In this document: piece after piece, positions 35,126 through 47,900 of the stretch
How the letters are laid out: each line of letters opens with the position of its first letter
Position numbering within the stretch: position 1 is the first letter of the stretch
Origin: Leptodontidium sp. MPI-SDFR-AT-0119
Lineage: Eukaryota > Ascomycota > Leotiomycetes > Helotiales > Leptodontidiaceae
Length of the DNA: 64,000 nt
Direction of reading: 5' to 3'
Assembly (NCBI GenBank): GCA_020726505.1
Contig: JAHLEZ010000012.1
Coordinates: 1,550,001 to 1,614,000, forward strand
Notes under the pieces: generated by a model
The model's database searches: none
What the model was told of the DNA's origin: nothing
The model's input: only the letters and a program-made list of their open reading frames with translations
Program-made: the position numbers and the translations under genes

Positions 35126-36134
35126 ATGTACTGTCAATCCTTCATCCTCTATCTCTTTGGATATCTGGCAGTGACCTTCAGCGTTGCAGCCAAGAATGGG
35201 TTCAATGCCAACTTTCCAAAATCATTCTCATTCATTGAAACCAAGGAATTCTTCTGGGGAGATGGTCAAGGAATCGATCTGATCTCCCTGTTTGTTCTGG
35301 GAAATACCAATCAGACCGAGCGATATGAACTTCCATGTATGTCTCACACTTCATCCTATCCACACTCCCCCCTCTGAAATGTACGCAGAAGGAAATTAAA
35401 CTAACCAAATCATCATAACAGTGGATCCGAATCAATGTAAGAAAGCGACGATCGTAGACAATATAACAAATTGTATTGCGTGGCTCAATAATGGAACTGC
35501 AACCTTCGGGGGTGATTATGCCCGTGGGCTGGTTGCAAACCGGCAATACCACATTGTTCTCAACTTCGTCCTTCAGAGCGACTTGTCCACCGGCTCCTCC
35601 GAATCCTCGATATTTCAGATGCTTAATCCTGTAACATCTCCCTCAACATCATCTTCCAAGCCGCCGACAAGTACGTCACGCTCCGCCCAACCACAGCCCA
35701 CAGTCAGCACATCACCAGCAGCTACAAGTCCAACTCCATCATCAACCTCCGCCTCAAGAGCAGCTACTACGCCAAACCCATCACCCACACCAAGCCCAAC
35801 TTCCACACCAAAGACTGGTCTCACCCCAGGCGCAAAAGCAGGGATAACAATCGGCGTACTATCAGTTGCCGCGACAGCCTTCCTAGCCATATTCTTCCTC
35901 TATCGCAAACGGCAGGCCAAAAAGGAAGTTCAATCGACAGAAATACCAGCCAACCGCAACACAGCCGTCAATCTAGATGATATCTCTATCACACTTGGGA
36001 GTCCAGTGACATATGATAGAGTGTATGAAGGTCGCCAAGGATGGTATCAAAGGCAGTTGCCTTCACTTGCGGTGCCTAGAACGCCGACCAGAAGAGGTCA
36101 TAGTCAGCAAGAGCTGAATGGAAGTCCTTTCTAA
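35126..36134 (+). CDS. Type I single-pass membrane protein with Ser/Thr/Pro stalk
   Basis: Exons 35126-35336 and 35422-36134 (85-nt intron, GTATGT...AACAG), 307 residues. The N-terminus is a signal peptide (MYCQSFILYLFGYLAVTFSVAA). The outer domain of about 110 residues has two Cys (CKKATIVDNITNC) and possible N-glycosylation sites (NQT, NIT, NGT). A Ser/Thr/Pro-rich stalk (about residues 140-205) is likely O-glycosylated. One membrane span lies at about 211-231 (GITIGVLSVAATAFLAIFFL), followed by YRKRQAKK and a 70-residue cytoplasmic tail. This layout is that of fungal cell-surface or wall-stress-sensor-like proteins, but no WSC or Mid2 domain is recognised. Ligand and role unknown. Confidence 0.75.
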
Positions 36135-36698
36135 TTATGTAATGAGAGGATCTGGGTGGTTTGTGGGAGGTGAAATTCTTCGATGTAGGATTAGTTTTGG
36201 GGGCACGGCGTTAATTGTGCGATGTTTTGAGAGGTGTTTTGTCCTGGATTAGGTGTAGATTTTCCACATATGACAGGTGTGACTGTTAGATAATTGACAT
36301 TGGCCAAGAGCTTCTCTGTCGGTTTTGTCTTTGTGAATGCTTTGGATTTGGTGAATATGCCTCCCGGTGGAGCCAACCAAGAGCCCGAAGAAGAAGAAGA
36401 GACAGGCAAGATGGGTTTTGTACAACCGCTGAAGCCGAGCCAAGTCGGCTTAGACTGCCATCTCCAACATATTTCACCCAAAGAGGTCCAAATTGGCGAC
36501 AATGTCAGAAAAGGCTGATTGATTGTGGAAGCCAACAGCCTTACCGCCTATTGCTTTTCTGTTGGTGTAACCGAAGCACGCAAAAGTAAATAATCTCCAG
36601 AGGGTCAACCTCCTCATCAACAACTACAACCACACCCTCAACTTTGGTTTCGATTTCCCACCGCCTTCGTTTCCAACTGGAAATCTTATCCATCCACC
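36135..36698. other. Intergenic: upstream region of the terpene cyclase
   Basis: About 560 bp with no gene. A CT- and CA-rich tract (about 36600-36690) just before the ATG resembles a fungal core promoter/5' UTR. Confidence 0.4.
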
Positions 36699-38388
36699 AT
36701 GTCTCCACTCGTCATGGAGGGTTTGACCACCACGATCAATCCCACGCCCAAGATCACCATGGCTCCCACCAGCAAGAAACTCGCAAGGCCGGTCGTCGCC
36801 AGACAAGACAGTCACAACGGCATCTTCTTCCCCAAGATCGACGTCCCACACGGAAAGATGCTCGTCATCATCCCAGACATGTTCACCTCGTTCATGGCCC
36901 TTCCACCAACCATCAACCAGTTCTACCTCGACGTCCGCGCCGAGTCCGAAGTCTGGATCTGCGAGTTCGCAGAACCTTCTCTCACCTTGATAGATATTGA
37001 TAGCTGACAGAGAACAGTAAATTGAAGGCCAGTGAGAGATTGGGTGCAATTATTGCGAAGACGGACTTCTCGCTGTTCTGCGCCATCTCTGCTCCCGATG
37101 CTGATAAGGCGGAGCTTCGTACCATGTGCGATTGGGGAAATTGGGTATGTGCTGTCTACTTCTGGAGTTTGACTCTATACTAATAATTCATGTCCAGGTC
37201 TTTCCGTTTGATGATAGTGAGTACAACTCGGAATTTGATCCCAACAGAAGACTATTAATTTGGAACTCCAGTGTTCGACAACGGCGACCTGAAGAATGAC
37301 CCAACCGCATCTCGTAAGATCATGGATAACCTCCTCTCCATCATGCGCGATGGTCCCAGAGAGAGACGATCCAACGATGCTCTGATCGACATCCATGATA
37401 CCGTATGGGAGCGGGTTTCCAAGGTCAGTATACCATCCAAACCCCACCATTTTCCATTTTGACATCCTGTAGGTATCAGCCAAAGGTAGTACAGACCCAT
37501 ACGTGTGGCAACAACAGGAACTGAGAATCAGAGACGTCAAGGACCGCTTTCTCGAAGCCATGAGCCAGTATTGCGATGGGGCTTTGGAGGTTGTTGAACA
37601 TCATGCTAGGGGAGGAAGACTTGATTTGCAGGAGTATATGGCTATTCGGAGACGGAGCGCTGGGGTTACGCCGGTTATTGCTATGGTTGAGTAAGTAGAG
37701 CTTGGTACCTGTACTACTTGTTTGAATCCGCGAGGCTGATCATTTAGATATGCGCACAAGATCAACATCCCTGAGGCTGTCTACCGTCATTATTCAATTG
37801 AGGAGCTTAAACGTGTTTGTGCAGATGTCATTGCAATGTAAGACTCCCGCTATGAAAAGATACTAAGGAAACGGAAAACTAAGAGTGTACAGCCAAAATG
37901 ATATCTTGTCATATTCAAAGGAGGAGGTAGGACTATCAACATATTCATATGCTGTCTACATTGGCTCTCATGCTGATTTTAGCAGGCTGAAGGTGTAACT
38001 CACAACCTCATCGCAGTCCTCCGTCAAGGCGGCATGTCAACCCAACAAGCCTTCGACCACGCTGGCGAGATGCTGAAGGATTGCTATCGCGATTGGTACA
38101 TTGCCCAATCTCAAGTTCCTCAGGTGAGCCAAGCCACCGACTACGATATCCAGAAGTACATCGACGCCGTCCGCAATATCATGCTTGCAAACCTCAACTG
38201 GAGGTGAGTTTTTCCAAGCCAAACAAATTGACTGGGGACTGTAGCTGATACGTTCGTTCTGTAGCTTCAAGTCTGAGAGATATCTCGGACAGAAGAATAG
38301 TCTTGCTCGCAAGTACAGAACTGTCATTGTACTCGATGAACACGATGGCTTTGCCACTCATGATCAGGGCTTGGAGGACTTCATCTAG
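36699..38388 (+). CDS. Class I terpene cyclase (sesquiterpene synthase type)
   Basis: Nine exons: 36699-36964, 37018-37144, 37198-37216, 37272-37423, 37473-37690, 37748-37837, 37893-37926, 37986-38203, 38265-38388; all phases match, 415 residues. The aspartate-rich metal motif DDMFD (residues about 136-140, in WVFPFDDMFDNG) is split across the 19-nt third exon and the fourth exon. The second metal motif is complete: NDILSYSKE gives N293, S297 and E301 of the NSE triad, on a 34-nt exon. The C-terminal Arg-Tyr pair (SERYLG) is at about 380-381. Such enzymes ionise farnesyl (or geranylgeranyl) diphosphate with Mg2+ and cyclise it. The product cannot be told from sequence. The N-terminal extension of about 45 residues is disordered. 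The first donor (GTTCGC) is non-standard; the acceptor of exon 8 is a TAGCAG tandem site. No P450, prenyltransferase or transporter is adjacent. Confidence 0.9.
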
Positions 38389-40140
38389 ACTCTTGGTGAT
38401 TGAGGATTGGAAAGTGTCTATTCTCTTGGCAGATCTTGAGATCATTTTCCTTGGAGTCGACTTCTTCACGCGGACTTTCCTTTGCTTGTGCCTGGCATTT
38501 CCTGGGAAGTGTGCTTTCACGTCACTAGGTAGAACCTGCAGATGGTAGCTAGAGGTCTCGACTTCAGAGGCTTAAAACAGCATATATCTACTTCGCTTTG
38601 CCGCATTTTGTCTTCAATTGCTGTAATATAAAGCCTGCTAGTTCATGAATGTGTTCAGCGCACAGCCAAGCATCAAACTCTCTTTTCCCTCTAGATTCAT
38701 TAGCAAATCCCCAAGATTTGTTCAAGTCCCAAGTGTGACCAACTAACAACCTCCACATCCTAGTATCGTATCATGGATTCAATGATCCATCCATACACAC
38801 AGTCTTGCGTCCCAGTCTCATTAACAAGTATTTGTCATACTCGCCACACTCGCCAAGAAATCTCCAGATAAGAGGAATACCCAAGCTTTCCTCTCATCAA
38901 ATCTCAAGCCATTTACACCACAGTCTCCATTCAAGGAGGGAGGATTCAAGGAAGGAGGACAGCAGACCAGAGCAGCAGGTAAGGAAGTATACATCCAGCC
39001 AAAAAGCAGCGGAGATACTCTTCCCCTCCGCCCCGCCCCCCGCCAAGTCTTGGCCCTTCTCTCCACAGTACATTTAAAGTTTACGAAGCGGGAGGGAATT
39101 ACTTTCTCATCTTACGGAGGTACTGAGTGGAGATACTCCGTAGCAGACCACGAGACACGGGTTGCTGTTCTCAGGGGCCCGAGAGCTGTCGATCGGGATC
39201 ATCTGCGAAGCCGGAAAGTCGGCACGGGTAGAGACGGGAGCGAGGAAGAGAGAGCAGTTCGGTGGTTCGTTGTACTAGTAAATTTAACTACTTGCAAATG
39301 TACGAGTATACTTACTCTGAATAGTAGGAGTAAAAAAAGAACGGGATCGGAAGTTATCTTGCATGAGCTTGCGTGAGCTTGACTCCGCTATGCAGGGACC
39401 AGGTGTGGGGAAAGTGTGGATGAGGCTGTTGATCAGTGCTTGAGGGCACGCCTGATTGACGCCTTTAATGTAAAGGAGGGAACTTGGTTATTTTTGATCT
39501 ACCTGGGTGTCCGTAGGTAGATCTGAGTGAGTTGTGGTATAGGTTGCGAGCGAGGTTAGTGGGAGTTTTTGGAAGGAGGCCGAGGTGGGGGGGCATGAGA
39601 CAGAGCTACAGTACTATTTTTCCATACTTTCTCCGAGTGGGTTCGCGGAGTTTTAATTTCTGTTCTCTATGATTTGCGTCAGGGGTTGAGAGGTTGATCA
39701 CTTTTGCTTCCTAAAGCTTAATTTCATGTACTCCTTATTTGAAGAGGAGTCTTAAGCGATATCTTTCTGCAGATTGTTGAGGGGTCTTCACACCCCCTGC
39801 CTCATTCGTGGAAGAATTGTTTGAATGAGATATAACCGCTCAACATATCTGATGTCGCTTGGAGAATTATCTCTCCTCAGATATCTCATGGGCGGATTGA
39901 ATGAGCCCACTTTTACAATTGAAGTATCCATAAGGCTGATAAAACATGCGTGTACTGTACAAGTACAGGCAGAAAGACGTCACGAACTATCCGACGATTG
40001 AACGTCCACAACGTCCACTAGTAAACAATAAATGGCACGATTATTAGCCCCTGTGCAGAGGAACCGAGGCCGCGAAACTTACTTTTTACTTTTTCAACAC
40101 TCTGACACCGACGATCACAAACCTTGCACAAATGGCAAGC

Positions 40141-40158
40141 TTGCATGCATGCATGCAA
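40141..40158. repeat. 18-bp perfect palindrome of GCAT units
   Basis: TTGCATGCATGCATGCAA reads the same on both strands. Likely a short microsatellite that happens to be self-complementary. Confidence 0.8.
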
Positions 40159-40614
40159 ACATGCTAGGGTTCGTTCCTTTTTATTCGCAAGCTTATTCGT
40201 TTTGGGAAAACACCTTGAGACATACACCAACACACCCACACACGCAAATAAAGATGTGCATCACAAGGGTAGGGGAGGAGAAAAGAGGAGAAGGAAAGAA
40301 AGCGTCGCAAGTGCCGAAATGACAGACAGGGAACTGGGGATTGGGAACAGAGGACCCTAGATCCGCACTGGTTCAAGCTAAACCGGCTACTGCCCCTGGG
40401 AAATACCAATAGTTTTGCGAATAGTGCGTGCTTTTTGCTTTTTTCTTCCGAGGTTGGACTCCTTGCTAGTAGAGCTGTCAGTCAGAAGCATGTTGCGCCC
40501 TGCACGCACGCACGTTGCACAATAGCTAGGATAGGATACGAAGGTAGCATCGTTCATGCTCTAGTTTCTTTATCGAGTAACACACCCCGTGGCATACATC
40601 ATCATGATGATGAT

Positions 40615-40638
40615 AAAATACGAAAATACGAAAATACG
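40615..40638. repeat. Three copies of an 8-bp unit
   Basis: AAAATACG occurs three times in a row, directly after an ATC/GAT palindrome at 40598-40611. Confidence 0.85.
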
Positions 40639-42734
40639 AGGCTGCATTTCTTGTATCTCATAAATCCTATTTGGTTTTACTGTTTTAGTGAGACGTAACA
40701 GACGTTGCGACATCAAGTGGATTAAGCTCAAGCTTTCCATGGGAAACTTCCGATGTTCTAGAACATATCTTGCTCTTGCTCATGCTCATGCCCAAGTTTC
40801 TGACAAGTGCGGTGAGCAACTTGGGCCGAATCCGAATCTGCAGCCTTAGAAACCCTTTCAGTGCAAGGCGGACGTTGCAACTTCCCCATCTCCAGAAAGT
40901 TAGTAAATCTGCACGATCTAGGATAAGTTGATCGAGGCGAAACTTTCCATCAACTGCCACTTGCAAGCATCCCAGAAGACAATGCGGCCTTCGCAACATG
41001 AGATAGGATCCTATCCTATTAGCACCAGTCGCCTAAAACGTTCATTCCTCTCGACTCAGACTTTGTCCTTCCTTGGCTCTCTTCTCTCCTTCCCAATGCT
41101 GTCATCGCCTCTCTAAGCCAAGAGAATTCGCTTCTTGCTGTTATTCCTTGGACAAACCTCCCCTCCCCTCATCCAGAAACCTAAACTCCTTCCTTATCCA
41201 CTTACTTGCCTCGTGCCAGTGGGTCGTCCCTTGGTCCCCATATCGAACCTGTCAAAAGAAGCCCTAGTGCAAATGCCGCTCACTGGCGCTGTCAATCGCA
41301 CGGCTATTCGGAATGTCTAGCGCGTGCGTGTGAGTGAATGCCGTCGCGCTCTGGTCCTGGATGGTTAGGTCCGGCTGGCGCTATTGGCCTAACGAAGCCT
41401 AGGCAGCTGTCAATAATGTCATTGCACTTGGCATTTCCGGGTGCAGGATATCATTGGTGGGCTTAGCAGTTAAGGGGAGAACGAATTTGGGGCCGCTTAC
41501 TTGGTTAGGGGTCTGTGGTTGTTGTTTTGTTGTAGGGGTGGACATGGAATGGTGGGTTGCTCGTGTAACTTCGTAAAGGAACTCATGTTGGATTGAAGAG
41601 AATAGGAAATAGACGAACGAACGAAAAGACAAACAGAGGAACTAACGATGGGGGAGCTCTCTGCTCGCAGACTCTCCTCTGCCATCCTCGCTCGAACACA
41701 CTGTCATCCCAATAGAAGCAAGACACGTTCCAGAAACATGTTCCAGAAGAAAAGAACAGAAACACGAACACTATCAGGGCCATCCCATCGCAACAATTCA
41801 GTCGAGTCAAAGCCGGACAAATCCTCTCAAGAACCTGTCGCTGGATGGCCCCGTATTATCTCTCATGAGCTCGTTTCCAGTCTCGTTTCGTTTCAGTTCA
41901 GTTGCATTCGCTTCTCTCCCCCTTCTCCCCTCCACTTATCCTTCCCTTCAAACAAAATAAATACCACTTAACGAAAGAAAATATCGCTCAGCGAATCCAA
42001 CTCAGCAACTCCATGGAATCCATTCATGCATCATACAAGTAACTTTACACTGCAGCCAAAGCACAATACAGTTCAGGAAAAATAAAGTCTACGGAAACCT
42101 CACCCGTTATCGCCGTGCGTTCCCTGCCTGCCCTTGCCCCTCGCCCTGAACCGTGCATGCTTCCATGCATAGGGACATGGACATGGACATGGACACTAAC
42201 CAGTACAGTAGGCCTCCACCATGAGAACAGTGCAAACCAGTACAGTACCTGCAGCCCTGAACCCTACGTATCTCGCAAGACTAGTAAACCTTTTTGCCCC
42301 CTGGACTTGGCTTAACTTAAGTTGGACTTGACAGGCACAGGCACAAGCACATCCAGATCCACCCACAGATCCACAGTCCACATACGTATCCACATCGTTC
42401 TTGTTCGTGGCTGAAGTTATCCGTCTTTCCAGCTTTCCCTCTTTCTCGAGAAAACCAACACTCCTCTTCCCCTTCCTCTTCATCTCCCTGAGCCAAAAAA
42501 CCCAGGTACGAAGTAAAGAGTAAAGAGTAAAGAAACCACAAACCCGCCCCCAATCCCTCCCCTACCCACCCGTGCCTTGGCAGCACACCAAATACCAAGC
42601 CTCTCATGGGCTCATGCACTGCGTAAATTTTTACTCTCCTAAAATCAAATCTAAACTTTCCATCCCGTGCTGACCTGATCTGACCTGAGCTGATCTGATT
42701 GGAACGAGCGAACGAGCGGGCTTGACAAGAACAA

Positions 42735-42775
42735 GCCCAGCCAGCCCAAGCCAGCCCAAGTCCAGCCCAAGCCAA
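42735..42775. repeat. Degenerate AGCCCA repeats
   Basis: Five to six irregular copies of CAGCCCAAG-like units. The complementary motif (GGGCTGGGCTGGG) appears again near 46078-46101, upstream of the homeobox gene. Confidence 0.7.
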
Positions 42776-43603
42776 GCAAAACACAAATATTTCAAGATTC
42801 ATGAACACGATTTAAGGTTTGCAGTGGCGAGTCATCTGAACTTCACTTTTGCATTGACTTGATTGCCCTTCCCTTCCCTGCTTTGCCTTGTATCGTCCTT
42901 CGTCCTTTACCTTGTTTTGGTTCGCTCAGCCCGATATGATGGTAAGTTAGTTACCAGAGGATTTACACTTTTCCACCTTCTTTGCTTGCATTGTTTGGAA
43001 CCCTACCTAGGCTTAAAGAGGGCTGGGAGTAGGTGAGGCAAGGCAAAGTTAGTGTTAAGTTCTAAGGTCCTGACAGTTCGATATGATCTCCCGAGTTCTT
43101 CGGATTTTGGCATGACAATGGAAATTGTATTTATTAGTATGATAGCTTTTGAAACGCGGTCTCAAAGTCTTCATAGATCTGGATAGTTTTTTACATTGTG
43201 ACTTTATTCTGTCTCTGGTCTCTTTCTTATACACACACCCGTAAAAATACATGGCGCTGCCCTGCCCTGCCCTACGATGCCTTCTATCCGTGCCAGCTTG
43301 CGTAATTGTAGCGACTTTTGATAGTCTCTGAACCTGGTCTGGGATCTTCATAATCATGCATTGCCAGCGAGTGGCATTTGACGTGACATTCCCGCAAGTT
43401 CCGAACACTAGGATCAAACTCCACGCCGTGGACTGCTTTGCAAAGAAGCCAATCCCACGAGGAGTGTAGAAAGAGCCGAGTGTTACATCAAAGTCTCGGT
43501 TTCAATAGATGTGAATTGAGCCACCGTGAATCTGTGTAACTTTTCTAGCAATGCTCTGCCTCGGCATGCGATTTGGTGATTTTCCATGGCACCTTTCTCA
43601 TCC

Positions 43604-44946
43604 TCAATCATCGTACACACTTTCATCACTCGAGCCTCTTCGGTCTCTGGTGTCTCCATAAACATTGTTCTGGGTCTGAAGACTTCCGTCTTGGGCGCGA
43701 GCAGAGCGAGCCGTAGATTCAGCACGAGCATTGTTGATCATAGCTGGAAGCTGGCGCCTCCTGGCATTGATGAACCAGTTTGAAATTTGATCTGATTTTC
43801 ATTAGTACTAGATTTCAAGACTATGGATAGAAATAAGACTTACTCATTTGTAAACCAGTCTGTCTCATCAACTCTTGCTTCTCGTCCTCCGTGGGATATG
43901 GATGCGTCAAATGTGAGACAAACCAGGCTCTCAACTTGTCTGTAGTCTCCTTGGGAAGATTTCCACGCCTTTTTCTTTGCCTGGTGTCGGCTTCCCTGTC
44001 ATTTCCATCTGCGCTATACGGGTTCATGCCGTTGGGATACATGGCATGATGTGCTGAAGAAAAGGGGCTTCTATCATTTCCAATTGGGTATGAGGAGGAT
44101 GGGCCAGAGTATGAATGTCCGCGAGGTTGGTATCCGTAAGCATAAGTCGCAGGTTGTTGGTGCGACGGCGAAGGCTCGAACGGGGATGTGATGGGAGGGT
44201 ATGTCTGCGCGCTCTGTCTTGGAGAACCAAAGGCGTACTCGGAAAAGGTTTGCACACTTCGTGGTATCGTAGAGTTGTGGGTTGGCATTAACGATGGAAG
44301 GCTAGGCAATGTTGGTCTATCATCCGGTCGGCCTGGTAGGTCAAAACTTGGAGATCGGATCGCAGGCAGGCCACGTATTGACTGGTATGGACTGGATCGA
44401 GTGGAATGGGTGTCGGAAGTGTATGCGGTACTGGCCCGTCGAACAGGACCAATTGTTGCCGCGCTGTGAGGACGGTCCATCAATCTTGGGCTTCTGTGGA
44501 ATCTTGGAAATGCCGAATCTCTCGAGTCTTCGCCCTCGCCTTCCTCGTCTGCGGTCCGCCTACGCTTGCCGTTCGATGTAGGTGAGACATCTACTCTGTA
44601 CTCTCCTTCTCGTCTTTCGCCTCGACCCGAGAGATCCACAAGCTTTTGAAAAGTCAGTACACTGAAACGTGAAGAGGAGTGTTGTAGGACAATGGGTTAG
44701 GCGACCTACCTCTCGGATGGGTGGTAATTGTACTGGAGACATTTGCAGCTGTGCGGATTGAGACCGCGACCTGCACTCTGATCGTGGCATTGCAGGTGCA
44801 TCTTGAAGCTTTGTATCAAGCAACGAGGTTGGGCCAGGAAGGCGATGCCCTGGTGATTGCCTGATGGCCAAAGCAGGCATATTCGTGCTTTCCGTTCTTG
44901 GGCTTTCCCACGGCTGGCTTGGGTATCGAGATTGAGGAAATTCCAT
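43604..44946 (-). CDS. TALE-type (KN) homeodomain transcription factor
   Basis: Coding exons 44946-44710, 44642-43844 and 43791-43604, phases matching, 407 residues from MEFPQSRYPSQP. The homeodomain lies at about residues 302-364: RKRRGNLPKETTDKLRAWF, the three-residue loop extension PYP after SHLTH, then helix 3 NQISNWFINARRRQ, interrupted by the last intron just before it. The Ile at the fourth position of WFIN and the PYP extension mark the TALE/KN class, found in fungi as developmental and mating-related regulators. The rest is disordered and rich in Ser, Pro, Arg, Gln and Tyr. An upstream spliced segment (about 45580-45330, donor GTATGT, acceptor CTAG at about 45015) also stays open in phase but contains no ATG, so I treat it as a 5' UTR exon. 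A start at 45042 is possible. Localisation nuclear by class. Confidence 0.85.
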
Positions 44947-47900
44947 TCCTCTTCTCTCTGATGTAGCAGTGATGCCGCGACAGGGAGTGTGGGGTTGTGT
45001 GAAATCCCAGTGGTCTAGAATTCGGTACACGTCAGTATACATTTCGATGATGATCTGAGTTCAGGACCGAAGTGAATGTTAGGTTGATAGTGACGGAAGA
45101 ACGAAGGTGTTAAGTCATCTTCTGGTGATAATTAAACCATTTTGTGGAAAGTTCAAGGGGCTTGAAGATGCTAGTGGAGAAATGACGGCTGTCATCTGTC
45201 CTAGGCAGAGAGCCAGTGCCAATCAACCACATCAGGCTATCTCTGGGAAAGGCGAAAACCGACGATATGGAGAAGAGGAGTTGAAGAGAAGATAGATGGA
45301 ACAAGAATAAAGAAGATGCGATAGACATACCAGTTTGGAACCTCTTGCCTCCAAAAGCGAACTTGCTTGAAGTCCACACGTCGTCGTGCCCCGCAGACAC
45401 CTGGGTGAGGATGGCGGTGGCCAGCGTTGCGACTTGAATGGGAATCTTTGGGGAAGGCGGATTCGTTTCGTTTAAAAGGAAGTCACGGATGACCGACGGG
45501 CTTGTATTGGAGCTGGAATTGGGATTGGCGGATGGCAAAGGAATCGAATGGTGTCGAATGAATGGACAGAATCTCCACACTAGCTCGAAAACAGGTTGCG
45601 TTGTCTTAGAGTTTACGGATGTGTCTGTCGATCAACGAGTGATTCTTGTGAAGTCGTGTGAAAAGTAGGTATATAGGTAAGTGGTTGGGGCGAATGTATG
45701 TGGTGGTTATTGTCCTTGTCAAGAAAGATTGTGTTGTGTTGGGTGTAGTGCAGTAGGATCGCAAAGGGGGGCTGCGGTTGTTGTTATGTGTTATGTCGTC
45801 TAGAAGTGGACTCGATTGACTGGACATGGGGTGGGAGATCATATAAGTACACACGGTATACTCGAAGTGCTTGGACCAGGGCCGTGTTGATCGACGGCCC
45901 GCCGTACAAGCCGGGGTGATGGTGGGCGTTTTGTTTGCTAGACAGTCCCGAACAGGGCAAGATGGCGACAGGGGTTGACGAAGTTAAGAAACAGATGAAG
46001 ATGAGGCGTAGTAGAGTTGAAGTAGTGGCGCCGGAAGGTGGAGCTGTTACTTCTCTGGTCTGCATCAAGGTTCGTGCTGGCTTGGGCTGGGCTGGGCTGG
46101 GAGAAAACAAAACGCTGTGGTAGGCAGGACAGATAGCGAATAGAAACTGAAGACGACTACAGAAAACTACTACTGATTTGAGTTGTGAAATCTCCTCTAA
46201 CTGTAAGGGGCTCTCGATAGCCAAGCTACTACCGATCAGGACTTGGTAGTGCCCAGATTTTGAAAAGGGAGGGGGAAAAGTCCATGATGTTCTTTTCTGC
46301 ATCCGATGGCTCCGTAGCTACGGCTAGGCACAGATACCTCTTTGCTCCGCGCTGTTGCCAATCTTTACAGTAGCTATCAGCAATAGCAGTGGGGGTGCGG
46401 TGCCCTGAAGACATTGATAGGTGTGCTACAAGTGGTGCCTGCCCACCATGCCCAGATAGGCTTGATGAATACCTCAGCTCACTACAGATGTGCAGGTTGG
46501 GCTTGGGCTAAGCAGTACGCACGCCAACAGAGGTGCCGCAATGTCCGGGGTGCTCGCAGTAGTGAACTGTCCAGTGTCCAGGGGTGTTCAGGACGGCCCA
46601 GTGCCACTCGAGCCACTGTTCTGCAGTGTGTGGGAGGTGCAGCCAAATTCTCCGAGAAGACCAGGAAACGTTCGATGCCGAACAGGGGCCAGTTTGGAAC
46701 TGCAACCTACCGAGGGTGGCCAAGGCCGGTGCAGAATACAGACCAACCCCCTCCCCCTGTGCTGTGGAAGGGTTGCGATTCGACCACCAGCCTACCGACG
46801 CTACAGAGAGTATCACGACGGTGCTCGATCGCAGCGAGAGCGATGGGTGATGATGGCAGTTACAGACCGTCACAGTCACAGTCCCGTACCTGGTTTATCT
46901 TCCGCTCTTGGCTGCCAGGGTCAAGACAGAACATACTTTTGCAAGATACGGATGAAAGCGGTGATGTTTCTCGTTTGGGACGCTGATTCGGTTCGCCGCT
47001 CTGCTTCTCCATCATGAAAATCTTGCGAAGTGCAGAAACAGACAAATGTCCGATGCTTTCCCTGTCACAATGCTGGTTTGGGCAGTAAATACAATTGCTT
47101 GTTCGGCGGGGGTTTCCTTCTTTCCATATTAGCCTGCAGATATACTGCATTTGCTGATTCTGAGGCATATATGACGAGCCTCGGTCTGATAACTAGCATG
47201 GAGCATATCCTAAGCGTGTGAGAGGGGGGAAACATGAATTTCCGCAGTACGTGAGGGCTCGTCCCTTAACTGTCCTAACAGCAAAATCATGCCTATCCTA
47301 AAAGGAATGATTGACATCTGTCTTTGGCGTAGCGCTTCACGATGGGGATAGAGTTAGACTGAATGAGAAGAAGCACAGGTACTCTGAACCGGCTCCCGAA
47401 TACGTGCCTTTTGCTGCTGCAGTTCTTAAAACATCTGAAACATGCTGTTGATGTTGGACTTTGAAGTTTGGAATAGCTTTCGTCTAAGGATGATTCTGGA
47501 TGACGGCCGATTTAGCTGACAAGACTGCAGATTCATCACGACGGCACTGAGACCTCGCAGCATTTCCTCTTGTCATGAATCCAGGCTGCATGTTCTGTTT
47601 TGCCTATCGCAATTGCAGTATCTCGCTCAGCCTTTCGACAAGCAATTAACTTTGATCCTCGCTGGATTAATCGGGTAAGTTTAGGTAAACAGAACAGAAC
47701 AGTCCAAGAACCTATGGCCAGGGAAGAGCCTTGATCGTTGAACTCGGGGTAAACAAGTAACCTTCAAGAGGGCCGAATACTCCAGGCGATCGACACTTGA
47801 CATTTTTATGCCGAGTTTGACGTGGGTTACGGATGAGAAAGTCAGGGATGCGAGAAACTTCAAAATGGGGGTTGGCCAAGTCGTCAGCACTGAAAGATGT

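Larger units (their letters stand above)
38389..43603. other. 5.2 kb without a recognisable gene
   Basis: No frame with motifs, splice structure or convincing length on either strand. Low-complexity elements occur: a perfect 18-bp palindrome of TGCA/ATGC units (40141-40158), a GATGAT palindrome, an 8-bp triplet repeat (40615-40638) and AGCCCA repeats near 42735-42775. The right end is the 3' flank of the homeobox gene. Confidence 0.55.

Noticed and set aside
40138..40160. GCAT palindrome as a hairpin terminator or protein-binding site
   Set aside because: A short microsatellite unit is self-complementary by chance; no gene end or T-tract is placed to use it.
38389..43603. Possible continuation of a terpene gene cluster
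   Set aside because: No P450, oxidoreductase, transferase or transporter motif was found in any frame.
46414..47017. Frames of 175-190 codons on the plus strand
   Set aside because: They start at non-ATG codons or overlap one another in other frames, have no domain, and lack splice context; high GC explains their length.
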